In this document: positions 1 through 10,209 of the stretch, in pieces
Layout: the number at the start of each line of letters is the position of its first letter
Position numbering within the stretch: position 1 is the first letter of the stretch
Source of the DNA: Paraglomus occultum
Taxonomy: Eukaryota; Glomeromycota; Glomeromycetes; Paraglomerales; Paraglomeraceae
NCBI GenBank assembly: GCA_910592205.1
Contig: CAJVPJ010000420.1
Coordinates: 1-25,558, forward strand
Length of the DNA stretch: 25,558 nt
Direction: 5' to 3'
Notes under the pieces: model-generated
What the model saw: only the letters and a program-made list of their open reading frames with translations
Databases searched by the model: none
Told to the model about the DNA's origin: nothing
Translations under genes and position numbers: made by a program

Positions 1-248
1 TGATAGAGAAGATGCGTAATACAACAAAGAATGTTCTACAACAGTTGCTTATGGATTAACCTTTTATCGTATTTTTTCAATGAGTCAATAAACAGGATTG
101 ACTTTCTGCAACGCCAAATGACTGCTGATAGAGAAGATGCGTAATACAACAAAGAATGTTCTACAACAGTTGCTTATGGATTAACCTTTTATCGTATTTT
201 TTTCAATAAATCAAACAGGTTTGACTTTCTGCAACGCCAAGTAATTGC
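1..248. repeat. Tandem repeat, ~124-bp unit, two copies visible
   Basis: A unit starting TGATAGAGAAGATGCGTAAT runs 1-125 and repeats at 126-248. The copies are nearly identical. Differences are confined to a T-run length change, a small indel around 80-100 of the unit, and a few substitutions at the unit end. A third copy begins at 249 but matches for only about 7 bases (TGATAGA) before diverging. The array starts at the window edge, so its true copy number is unknown. It could be the end of a satellite array or a local duplication. No coding frame spans the units. Confidence 0.92.
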
Positions 249-742
249 TGATAGAATATCTACACCGTTTGTATGTTTGAATATTGTGTCATTAAAATAA
301 GGTAAATATTATTTGGCCTATTGATAAATAGTATGATGTCAAGTACTTTTGTCTTTCTGTATGACGCTTTGTGGCAAATGCTAGTTGGGAGAGAGGCATT
401 TCGCTAAAATCCTACAGTTATATAAAGCACACCACTTGCAGTCTTTCGAAAATTATGTCGCTATCGAAAAGCTACAGACATAACTCTTGCACACAAAATA
501 CTCAGACCTTTTTACCCGACCTAAAAGTCACAATAAAAAAATTTTTTTTAAAAAAAAACCCCAACAAAAGCGTGGCTGTCACAATTAATTTTTTTAAAAT
601 AAAAACGATGCGGTCCCCCAACACGAAAATAAAGACAGCCCTACCACTCCAACGGTTACCGCACGGACTTTGGGTTTTGTTGGGCCTGCCGGGCTCGTCA
701 ACAATTACGCCTGGGCCTTTGGGTTTGTTCGCACAAAAACTT
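249..742. other. Non-coding stretch with homopolymer block and GC-richer tail
   Basis: No recognisable gene. It holds an A/T homopolymer block around 530-600 (A-runs, T-runs, then A-runs) followed by a GC-richer segment at about 605-740 that leads into the hairpin at 743-798. A plus-strand frame is open from 365 to 748, but it starts at GTG, runs straight through the homopolymer block and ends inside the hairpin, so I do not call it a gene. Confidence 0.5.
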
Positions 743-798
743 TGCTAGACAGTGTTGCGATGGTGATCCGGAAAACGGTCTATCGCAACACTATAGCA
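743..798. repeat. Inverted repeat / hairpin with 11-bp perfect core arms
   Basis: The left arm (743-761) and right arm (782-798) contain a perfect inverted match, AGTGTTGCGAT versus ATCGCAACACT, around a 20-nt loop. A further TGCTA/TAGCA pairing lies outside it, offset by small bulges. It ends a GC-richer block. It could be a hairpin in a transcript, or the two ends of a collapsed inverted-repeat transposon; CAGTGTT-type ends occur in hAT and other DNA transposons. No clear target duplication is visible. Confidence 0.7.
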
Positions 799-3428
799 TC
801 GTTATCTTGTGCTGAAAAGAAGAGCAAATATTTGAGGAGGTAAATTATGTTTTGATTATTCGTTTACAAGTGTTTAAGTCAAGCTTACAGTACTAATTTT
901 TGCTATTTGTTAATTGTCTATGTTTCAAGTGTGCGGCCGCGTACGAAACGTGTGCATCAGCATACGAATGTCATATTCGTATGTGAGACAACACCTTTGT
1001 TGTCCTCCTCCCCCCTGACAAAATTACAATCACTTTTAGTTTACTCAGAAATCCACATAATTAAAATACGTATACTTTACATATTAATATAAAACCCGAT
1101 TTTTTTAAACCACATGTACACAATGTCTTAATATCATTTTGAAGCGAAATAATTGTACTTTAAGTTATATGAAACCAATAAAATTTTTTTCAACAAGTAT
1201 AACGTTCCTCAGTTTCCATGCAAACAGCCAGCTTAAAATATTTTTTCTTTCGTAGCGCTAAATCTAAATTGCTTATCGTTATATTCGATATCAGTTAGTA
1301 AAATAAAAAGTCTTGCCATTTATTGCGATTTGTTGGTGATGTCCACTAACCAATATTATATCAACTTTCACTATAGCTTTGTTTGTCGTTTGATACACTC
1401 TTTACGATTAGGATGGTGATTTCATATAGTTGAATTGTATGTTAAGATGAACAGAGTTCCAAAATGCAAGGCTAGAAATGTATAGGAAAAGATTGAATAC
1501 ATTGAATCTTTGATGTTATCTTAATGACTTTGATTTATTTAGAAACATTCCATCTATTCATGTAGTCCCAAAGTTCAATAAACCACGGTCAAGATTTCGA
1601 CAACGCTATTAGTATGTCTGCAGCGCACATTAATGTATACTAATACTAGTAAACTTGCTGTTTATAATGCTCGAGCAAATTGAGAAGCCAAATTTCCAAT
1701 TTCAGGTTAAGCGCGCGCTTTCAAAAAAGGAAATTGGTAGTGGCGAAAAATGCCCCCGACAAAGTTTTAGCGTTAGTGGCCTACCCCTCTCACCCCTTTC
1801 TCAATAATCGAACTAATAACCCCAACGATATGATAGTGGTCGCCATTCAACACTCCATTACCCTGAACTTTTGAGTTCGAAACTGTCTTTACAATACATA
1901 TCTCTTACAGGTACGTTTCGCACTAAATAAATATATATATTAATATGTTTGACTGATTTAAGTAACAATGATATGAACTCTGATATTAATTACACTCTGT
2001 CTTCGTTACTATTACTGAAGACCGCCCAACAACAAATTTTAGGACCAGAAACGAAGACATAATGCAATGATTTTTGGATATTAATATATACTCCATAGCC
2101 TCTCTTAACCGAAAGAAATTACTCAAAACGCATGCAAGTCAAAATTTCCTGGCCAAGTCTTTGGGAATAAGAGTATTACCACCATTGTTAGTGTGGACAT
2201 AAGATTTAGGGCTAAATCGCTCAAGATGTAGTTCTGAAATTGAATTTGGCTTTACTGGAGAAAGTACAATTTCCGGCTAACAACATAATTCCAAGACGTC
2301 GAGGATGAGTTCACGGGGAAATCAATCTTGTGTACTAATTACCATACGAACTAAGCATCCACCAAAGTTATCCTTCTCGAAGAGATGAGAAATCAATTAG
2401 GACAGAATTTATCTATGTGGCATAGCTATTCGCAATTCTGGCCGAGTTGCATCTTCAAAGTATCGTCAGCAAGACGTAATGAGAGCAATAATTCACCAAG
2501 CGCGCACCAACATTTTCCTCGTAGTGATGACACGACACGAAATAATTGTAATTTGGTTAACTTTAGTCAATTTGTAGTGAACACCAGCATCCCAGACCAA
2601 ACCAACTAGTGATTATGGCATATCTAGAATTTGTGACAGAACCGAAATCTAGAATCAAAAAAAAAAAACGAAATATATTTACGAAGTCACTTGGCTTTAA
2701 TCGTCAATATTAGGAATTATTAAAAACCCACCCTTCAAAATTAAAATAACAGTACAAGCATTTGCGGTATCACGGAACATTATAATATCGCTTGTGTTTT
2801 ATGTATGTATATGAGTATGAACTTGATATAACAAATAAAAAATAATTGAGTAACACGATCACATTTTATTCCTGATAAAGAATGTAATTACCCGTTGCTT
2901 TCTTTATTGCCAACTCCGATTCTATTTAAAAATAAGTTCAATCGAGGACAATGTTATTAGTTGCTCAAAATCGGAAAATGAGAGGTTTTTAAGGTTTTAC
3001 ATTCGTAGACTTATGGTAGGGTAAATATGACCTTTTTTCACCCCCTCCCCCATCCAACCACACCGGCCACGTCTACGATGTCAACAGTTTTTTCGCCTAC
3101 CTCATTCTCTCGCATCCATGCAATCCAGCCAACGATGTTGAGGATAGCTCTACGTCCTGGCGGATCTTGCTCCGAGACTTATTCTCTTTACAGGAGTCAT
3201 GAAGATGATAAAAAGGCGGTTGATTTTTTTCACTGCCATTCATGATGTAAATGGATACTTATTGACTTGCGTTGGACCATCCCCTTATGAACGGACGCAC
3301 TCCTCTGGCCTAACCGTGATATGTAATGTGACTAGAATACCGCTAGCAGCCTTTTCCTCATTTACCTAAAATTGTTGGAAATGCGGGCCAATAGTTGTTA
3401 GAGTGATCACGTTCAAATATAATAATAT
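799..3428. other. Long A/T-rich stretch without a recognisable gene
   Basis: Apart from the small hairpin at 961-983, I see no gene, RNA or mobile element that I can support. An A-run lies at about 2649-2660. On the minus strand, 1990-2610 reads in one frame with runs of up to about 45 codons, but it is interrupted by seven stops (TGA, TAA and TAG). This is only slightly better than chance for this base composition. It might be a very old coding relic. Confidence 0.5.
961..983. repeat. Short perfect hairpin, 9-bp arms, 5-nt loop
   Basis: CATACGAAT (961-969) and ATTCGTATG (975-983) are perfect reverse complements around GTCAT. This is a short isolated palindrome with no flanking T-run or gene to give it a role. 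Confidence 0.6.
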
Positions 3429-3471
3429 ATGGAATAACTATGGAATAAGATGGATTAACTATGGAATAAAC
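3429..3471. repeat. Minisatellite, 11-nt unit, about four copies
   Basis: Four consecutive degenerate units of the form ATGGAATAACT lie at 3429-3439, 3440-3450, 3451-3460 (10 nt, first base missing) and 3461-3471. It is a simple tandem array with no coding context. Confidence 0.75.
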
Positions 3472-3904
3472 ACTCTCTGACAAAGCCCCCACTCTTTCGC
3501 TGAAAGGTCACTTTACGTTGAATCGAATCTTGTTTGATGCCATATTATTGTGTAACTTCCTTAGAATTGTTCGGTTGATTATGATAGATAAAAACTACGA
3601 CACAATCTCCTCCATTCACATCTACTCTTCTTATTATAGATACTTACCACCAACCAGCAAGTACTCCATATATCGTTTTTTCTCCAGTTGGCGCACCTCG
3701 GATCAGTATCCCCTTCATGACGGCGACGACAGGCAGTCGGGTTGCGGGCCCTTACTAGAATGACCCAATCGTATGTCCGTATGAATGGTCTAAAAAATAT
3801 TGAAGATGATATCAGAGGTATATCAAAGTCTAAAGATCTGTAGCGGTTGGATTGGGGTTGTGGAAAGGAAAGTCTATGATCTTATCATAAGTCCCTATAG
3901 ATAG
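3472..3904. other. No supported feature
   Basis: A plus-strand frame at 3518-3763 is open for 81 codons from a TTG, but it has no recognisable domain and no ATG near its start. The GC-richer bit at 3685-3760 falls inside it. I see nothing else. Confidence 0.4.
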
Positions 3905-4704
3905 TCACTGATGAACGTAAAATCTTAAATACCCTCTCATTCTTCGTTCTTGAGCAAGTAATACCAACGTCCTTGTATTTGTGAATTGTTTCGGATTGTC
4001 GGGTTTAGGGATTACTCGGTTATTTAAATCTAATAGAAGATGAATTATATAATTAGAAACGCAAAAACATGGAAAACTACATAAATTCAATGTCATCATA
4101 CATTTCTATAGTCCGGCATCCTCTCCCCTGACATATCCCATCCTAAGAGCATAACGTTTTCCTTCTACTTTATCTGTAGACTGACGCGTTTGTATAAAAG
4201 CCTTGTTCATCTTCATTGAAATCATGCCTAGTATTGAAACAAAGTTATACAAGGTAATCTTGATCGTTGAATGTTAAGACCACAAGCTGTTCAACTAACC
4301 TGTCGACTATCTCCCAAGTAATGGGCGAAATGTGTCAACTTTGGATAAAGTTTGCACCACGAATCACTCATAATTGTCTGACGCCATTAACACGTACTCC
4401 TTCAAACTCCTTACGTCCCAAGACGGCGACTGCGAGGTTTACATGCAGTTTACATAGCCTATTTTCAATGTTGGCGTAGAGCGCCTATGCTTAGTCTATT
4501 TATTCCGTCATCGTTGTCACAAATTATACGGCGGATGACCCAATTCGCGATGATATATTCGTCCGTCCGCCTTTTCTCCGGGGCTGCCACTTCGCCATTA
4601 GGTAAAATTGTTCTGATTAGACTGTAAAAATCGTTTAAATTAATTTTTAACCCATATTTGTGTAGTCGAAGTCTGATGCAAAATATGGAATTCATTGAGA
4701 TTAC
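3905..4704 (-). pseudogene. Possible degenerate coding region, unidentified
   Basis: Three minus-strand frames follow one another in the expected order. 4704-4468 is open for 79 codons. 4484-4248 is open for 79 codons apart from two TGA stops (4368-4370 and 4335-4337). 4273-3908 is open apart from one TAG (4106-4108). The predicted peptides have protein-like composition, with mixed charged and hydrophobic residues, and the frames overlap slightly, as expected for a decayed gene with frameshifts. I do not recognise a family. Runs of this length are individually expected by chance here, so this could be accidental. Introns are an alternative to frameshifts, but I found no convincing splice pairs. 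Confidence 0.2.
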
Positions 4705-6221
4705 CTATCCTATCTACCCTAGTCTTCGGTTGATATCATCGACATCTTGTGGATTGGACCAAATTGAGTTTGAATGACGAACAAAAGTTATTACAAATCT
4801 ACGAAAGCAGAATTTGGCCTACCGAGACTTGATTTAGACTGCCGTTACTACCCAGATGGCACGCGCGGTGCAAAGATTCCCTGGAATTTTCAAAGGGGTT
4901 TTCTCGTTGCTAACTTATTGCGCCACGTATAGTTACGTGTCGTATGACGAACAACGTTATTATTGTAAGATATGAGAACATATATTCGCGGATACGAAAA
5001 AGAGAAAGTCAATCTCGCAAACAATGGTTACTAAGATTATCAATAATCAGATGTTACACATTTCCTTTTTCACGAAATTTTACCCAAGTCTTCCATTCGT
5101 AAAGAAAATATTAATATTGCGCTGTGTATTAAGCTGATCCTTTGACGTGGCAAGCACAGCAGCAACTCTGGCTTACCAACAAAAATTAATAGCCTTAGTA
5201 GATAAGAAATGAATTAAAATCACAATTACCGCTGGTAATGACAATGTTCTTCCAGCATTGATGTTGCTGAACCGAACACAAGCACTAATGAATTATATCA
5301 TTCGACGCCTGATAAGTCTCTGACCAAAAAACTCGCAGAATAACAAAAGCGCATTTAATATTAAAATGTATTCGAACTTACCACAAGTCTTTCGATTGTT
5401 GATATTGATACGGTTTTTATCCAAAGACCTTGAAATTAATTTACTTTAAAATATTAATTATCCACAGATATACTTATGAATGGCTCACTTGAAGTTATAT
5501 AAACGGCTCATTAAAGCTGTAGAATATTATTAATCAATTACACGCGGAAAGCGGGAACGAGAGTTTAGTATTAATTGACGGAGATACTTTAAACTGTGGG
5601 ATGGGATAAAAAAGTTTCATTGTATTTGAATGTGCAATGAGCTGATAATGCCTCCGGTATAACGACAAGATTAATTCAGCCTATAACAACGCACAAGGCA
5701 GCTACAACAATACAGAAAGTGATGGAGGATTATCCAGTGTAAACACATTCCCCGTCTCACCATTAATAATGAATTTAGAGGTAGTATATAATATGCTAGT
5801 ACTAGGCAGTAAATTTACAAATTTATCTAAAACATAGGTTTTTTATTCTACGAAAAAGTTATGCGACTCGAATATTAAACATGTTGCCCGAATATCTTTG
5901 AAAGGCTAAAGCGGAACAGAACGTGATCCTGTATTTGCAGTTTTATTGGCTGCCATACAAATTTGACCAATGGAATTGCGAGGGATCAATGCTCCGCTTT
6001 AGACATGCACGAGTTATTATATAACACGCATTTATTGGATAAATTAAATGTCATGTGAATTATTATTATATAAGTTTTGCAGAGCAAAATACGCAGTAAA
6101 AAGCAACGTTGTCTACGGACCTTTGCAAACAACAACAATAATAATAAAGTTACTCTGAACCTTCTCACATACGCAAAACGCAAAATGGACAAAGTCAGAA
6201 AGCTTGAGACTATCGGCTTTA
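4705..6221. other. No supported feature
   Basis: A/T-rich sequence with many short AT palindromes (ATTAAT type) but no gene, RNA or repeat that I can support. The plus-strand frame at 6077-6460 begins at its right edge and is treated with the open frame at 6222-6623. Confidence 0.45.
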
Positions 6222-6623
6222 TTCATAACAGTTGCCCCCAGTATTTCTATAACAACAAGCGGTCTCCTCGCTCCGGTCCTCTAACTCCGCGCATTGAATT
6301 TGGTATGGAAGAATTAAGGGATGGGATAAAAGAAACATTTCCCGGTATCTCCCTGAGCAAGCCTTTTTGTAATGCGACTTGTGGCATGCCTCTCCGCGGC
6401 AATAATGATGATATACGCCATTCCAGCGGATCCATTTGTTTCTTTCACGGACAGCTTTGACGATGGCTTTTTGAGCCGTAATCGCCTCCTCGCCCTCGCA
6501 ATACTTTCGACGAGTCTTAGTATCCAGCGAGGAGCAAAAAATTGTTATGAGACAATACCGAACCGTGCCGGCGGCGGTATTATTTGCTTTCCCTATTGGG
6601 CTGCGGGCAATACGAACAACTTC
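6222..6623 (-). CDS. Hypothetical Cys-rich open frame, possible exon
   Basis: The minus strand is open for 134 codons between TGA (6624-6626) and TAA (6219-6221). The only Met lies near residue 91, so if real it is more likely an internal or terminal exon than a whole gene. The translation has about ten cysteines. One cluster reads CRGEACHKSHYKKAC (about residues 73-87), which has the feel of a metal-binding or disulphide motif but matches no finger I can name. A basic/charged helix-like stretch (about residues 49-62) precedes it. GC content is higher than in the flanks. Two plus-strand frames overlap it (6077-6460, 127 codons; 6372-6641, 89 codons, the latter with a signal-peptide-like start), so the coding strand is not settled. 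The purine tract lies immediately upstream. Confidence 0.25.
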
Positions 6624-6643
6624 TCATATCTCCCCTATTAGTA

Positions 6644-6726
6644 AATAAAGGAGAGGTAGAGGAGGAGGAGGAGATGTAGAGAAGGAGATGTAGAGAAGAG
6701 AGAAGGGGAGAGGGAACGAGAGAGGG

Positions 6727-6809
<83 letters not shown>

Positions 6810-6815
6810 AAAAGA
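6644..6815. repeat. Polypurine tract with (AG)37 microsatellite
   Basis: A perfect (AG)37 dinucleotide run occupies 6731-6804 inside an almost pure purine tract. Its left side is made of smaller tandem units: GGAGATGTAGAGAA twice (6670-6683, 6684-6697), and a 12-nt unit GAGAGGGAACGA twice (6708-6719, 6720-6731). The arrangement suggests growth of the array by slippage from a GGAGA-type seed. Mirror-symmetric polypurine tracts of this kind can adopt triplex (H-DNA) structure and are typical replication-slippage sites. The minus-strand (SL)n open frame across it is an artefact of the repeat. Confidence 0.95.
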
Positions 6816-9107
6816 TAGACAATTATATTACGAGGAGACGTCGCAAAGAATCTTTACAATAATAATAAAGTTTTATTAATAAACTCTATAAGCGAACGTC
6901 TTAATGATAGATATTCTTTATGGAAGTTCGACTGTATACGAATGCGAACAATAACACGATAGGGTTATCCTATCGGGCAATAGATGGGTCGCAAGACGTT
7001 CCTAAAAATTATAATTAAAGAAAATATTGGTTTTAGATGTTTAATGAACGAATACTCGAGTACATTAAAGTTTGTCATAAAAAACTTGATGTATGTAAAC
7101 AATTTTTTGTCTCGAAACCAATTTTTTGGGGTGTGGACCTGAGTGTGCAACTTCTCCCTTCAAACACCTTCAATAGGTTGCAGTTCACAATAGGATGAGT
7201 AAATTAACGTCATGTTCATATTGTTTTGCAATTCTAGCACAAGAAAATGTAACCTTTATTTGTTCATTTGACCAATTCTAAAAGTTCTGGTTTTCTTAAT
7301 TCATCAGAAAAAGCTATGTGCATTTAACCATCGTTCAACCCGTCGCTTGCACACTCCCGACTGTACCGTCTGCTACGCCCAACGCCTCATCGTAACCTTC
7401 CGATGATCATCCTTTCTAGAATTATCATCAACTTTGCGGTGTGCCACATATTATGAAGGAATTATGCATTGTAGGATAATAAATCTTAATATACGATGTC
7501 GTTTAGTGTATATTTATTTCCGGCCCTTTATATTGGCATACAGTACCGAACTTGACGCAAATCCTTTCCTCTTGAACGAGGTACAAAATTTTTCTGCACC
7601 AACCCATATTACTATAAAAAAAAACTTACCGCAGATGACAAATTTTGACGAAGCAGTAATAATCAACTTAATCGCCACTCGGAAATTGGAAAGTTAGCCT
7701 TCTGATTATTAAACACAGTGTTGGGTATCTTAGTTCAGACCACGTATCAAGTGAGCCAAACAAACTGAGATGCGTCCAGCCACTCAACCTAGAACTGAGA
7801 CAGCTGAGGTGTATATAACAAGGTACTCAATCACACTAAACACAGAAAAAATAAAAATAAAAAAAGACGTACTATTAAGTCTTTTGTTTATTTATCTATC
7901 GCTATATTTTAATCACCATATAGTATTATCTTCAATAAACAGGACTTCGTTAAACTAGAATAAAGCACTGGGCAAAATTGTTGCTTTGTCGGTGGAATGA
8001 ATGACCGGTTGACACAAATGTTATAGTGAAGGCTTTCTTTTCAAAAATTGCTCCTACACACGTACTATACGAAGTACAATATCTATTTGTATAATTCTGA
8101 ATCAAACTGACTGTATTTTCGAAAAAATAGAACGTTTTTATAAATTATCTGTAGCAAGGTAAAATAAGTGTATTTCTATGTATGGTACATATACCGCTTT
8201 TCATTAAGATATGATCACAGCCCAGCTCTGATGGGAAATTTACGCGTCATTTCTCGACACGAATGCAAACGAGTCAACGAATCTTATTCGAAATATAAAC
8301 AAGTGAAAATAAAAAATTTACAATTTTTATTAGTAATAATAAATAAAACCAGTAGCTTTAATCGAGTTTTTAAATAAATTTCCCAAGAGCTTGCGTTTGA
8401 AATTAAGAGCAGATTTAGATTATACGCAGCCTAATTCTTTTAGTTTTTTCTCAATAAAAATTTCGATATATTTTTTCCAATAAATTTAGTTCTAATGACT
8501 GAACTTGCTATCGAATGTACACGCAAAGTCCTATCTATGACTTTAGATCAGAGAGGTGTCGCGTTCTGTCGAGTCAACTATTAATTCAGTTAAATATTTA
8601 GCTGCGTCTTCGAAAGTGCGTATTTCGGCAATAAACATACATATTCCCACTTAACGTTTAAGGCTATGCCTTAGTATATTCATTTTATTAAGTACATTTC
8701 TCCCGTTTCCAAATTGGGACGTTGATCCTAATTCAGAAGTTGTGTTGTAAACTTTGGGAAATGCAAAATTTGCAGTTTTTCGTTGGTCAGAATATAGTTG
8801 TGTCACAATAACAGACACATGACTTTAACAATCACGTGCAAACGCAGAACTATATTAATATTAATATGCGCAGGTTTCGGTTCTTCGTAAAAAAAAAACA
8901 CACACACAAAATGACGCTCTTAGCCACTTACAATAACAAAATGACCCAAACACTATTAGTGTCTCAATATATACTTCTCAAACAACCGCTTTTCAAACAC
9001 AGTTATTACTTTTCAACTGGGCTCTTCACAAAAGTCGGTTAAATTATATCGAAAACCAATTTTTTTACAATGAAATCCCAAGGGAAAATGAAGAACCACA
9101 GCGTTTC
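6816..9107. other. A/T-rich stretch without a recognisable gene
   Basis: Several 60-90-codon frames from ATG or alternative starts occur (7434-7697, 7770-7958, 8168-8377, 8836-9042), all low-complexity K/N/I/F-rich peptides typical of chance translation of A/T-rich DNA. No RNA, repeat or mobile element was recognised. Confidence 0.5.
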
Positions 9108-9145
9108 AAGGTACTTGCTAAAATAGCGTGGGCGGCAAGTACCTT
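9108..9145. repeat. Hairpin, 11-bp perfect arms
   Basis: AAGGTACTTGC (9108-9118) and GCAAGTACCTT (9135-9145) are perfect reverse complements with a 16-nt loop. It sits at the sharp left edge of a GC-richer coding-like island that begins at about 9128. Confidence 0.65.
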
Positions 9146-9773
9146 CGTCAGAATACAAGAAGGAAGAAGGGGTTGACGGCATTTGGAAACGACGAGAAAG
9201 AAGACATGCAGGTCTCCCCGTCAAAAAAAAATAATGTCGTGGCCGTTCCCCGGTCGAACAATAATAATGTCGGCTTGAAGAGACGGAGACGAAACTTTCG
9301 GAAATCTACCAGGAAGATGGACGAAGCTGTCTTATGCCAAAACAAGCAAATTTGGAACTGAATTATGGAGGCGCCATGTACTTACCAAGTATATGGAACC
9401 GCCTCCTAAGCAAGAAATGAGAAAGCGGTGGCCTACTCTCATTACTCGTCGTTTGGTACGCCGTACAGCGCAATCATAGTTATAAAAAGCGTAAGCGGCA
9501 GTCTAGTGCGATCCTTTCTTTTCTGACGGAACGGTCAAGGCGCTTCCCACCGAGTATATGGAGCCGTCTCCTAAGTAGATGAAGAAGAAGTTGATGAACC
9601 CGCATGGATTACTGCACGCATCACACGCTTCCATTCTGTCAAGCGTCAGTCGAGCGAGTGTGTGTGGAGTATGGTGTCTATTATTGGACACTGATCGTAC
9701 TACCCGAATTATTCGGGGAAGAGTGGCAAAGAACATTTGCTGGTGTTGCTTTCATGTGACTAGCAGTACATGA
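9128..9773 (+). other. GC-richer coding-like island, unidentified
   Basis: Base composition rises sharply here compared with both flanks. On the plus strand, 9128-9361 is open for 77 codons and very basic, with an SPSKKNN stretch, an asparagine run and an LKRRRR cluster that looks like a nuclear-localisation signal. A second frame (9279-9479) gives an R/K/W-rich peptide. In the same phase, 9579-9773 is open for 64 codons. Minus-strand frames (9148-9345, 9503-9736) are also open, so the coding strand is uncertain. A 23-nt direct repeat lies inside (separate entry). It may be exons of one gene, or a relic of one. I do not recognise the product. Confidence 0.3.
9388..9575. repeat. 23-nt imperfect direct repeat pair
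   Basis: 9388-9410 (AGTATATGGAACCGCCTCCT then AAG) recurs at 9553-9575 with only two substitutions, 165 nt apart. Both copies are in the same plus-strand phase, encoding YMEP(P/S)PK followed within a few residues by a K/R-rich segment. They could therefore be two repeats of one protein. On the minus strand they encode LG(G/D)GSIY. The intervening sequence is not otherwise repeated. Confidence 0.6.
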
Positions 9774-9942
9774 ACAGTCGACCAGATTTTATTAAATTAC
9801 AGTTATTATTATTGCTAGATAGTTTCAGTTCGATGAAGCCATAGTTTGTGACCAATTTTCGATAATGTACTTTATATAGACACTTTTATTGGAACGTTTT
9901 TCTTCACGATTGCATAATAACTGCTAAGCCAAATAAAAATTA

Positions 9943-10206
9943 TCAAAGTATTTGCTTCATTGAAATCGATATGGTGTTGTCCTTGATTAGGCACAATTTT
10001 TCTGGAGATTGCATATGACTGACAATTTCTTCGAAAGTGTTCCCCGTCGTCGTGCGATTTTTCGAAGGGGGTTTCTTTTTTTTGCGGTTTACTTTGGCAA
10101 TACTCTGTTCGGCGAAACTTGCCATCATGGACAAACCCGTGACTGAGTCACACGAGCTATCACCCGAGAGACACGCTGTGATGTCCCAATATTTGTACAA
10201 AGTTTT
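9943..10206 (-). CDS. Hypothetical Ser-rich open frame with basic cluster, possible 3' exon
   Basis: The minus strand is open for 87 codons, ending in TGA at 9943-9945. The upstream in-frame TAG (10207-10209) lies inside a TTCTAG that could be a splice acceptor, so this may be a terminal exon; otherwise translation would need the non-ATG TTG at 10200 or an internal ATG. The first third is rich in Ser, Asp and Cys. Next comes a basic run (NRKKKKPPSKNR) and then a moderately charged tail (TFEEIVSHMQSPEK). The composition suits a disordered nuclear protein. No family was recognised, and the length is compatible with chance. Confidence 0.22.
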   Translation of the reverse strand, partial: KTLYKYWDITACLSGDSSCDSVTGLSMMASFAEQSIAKVNRKKKKPPSKNRTTTGNTFEEIVSHMQSPEKLCLIKDNTISISMKQIL

Positions 10207-10209
10207 CTA

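Noticed and set aside
371-748. 125-codon plus-strand ORF
   Set aside because: Starts at GTG, crosses A/T homopolymers, ends inside a hairpin, and has no domain-like sequence.
6580-6822. Minus-strand ORF with a long Ser-Leu repeat
   Set aside because: It is the translation of the (AG)n microsatellite; there is no independent evidence of coding.
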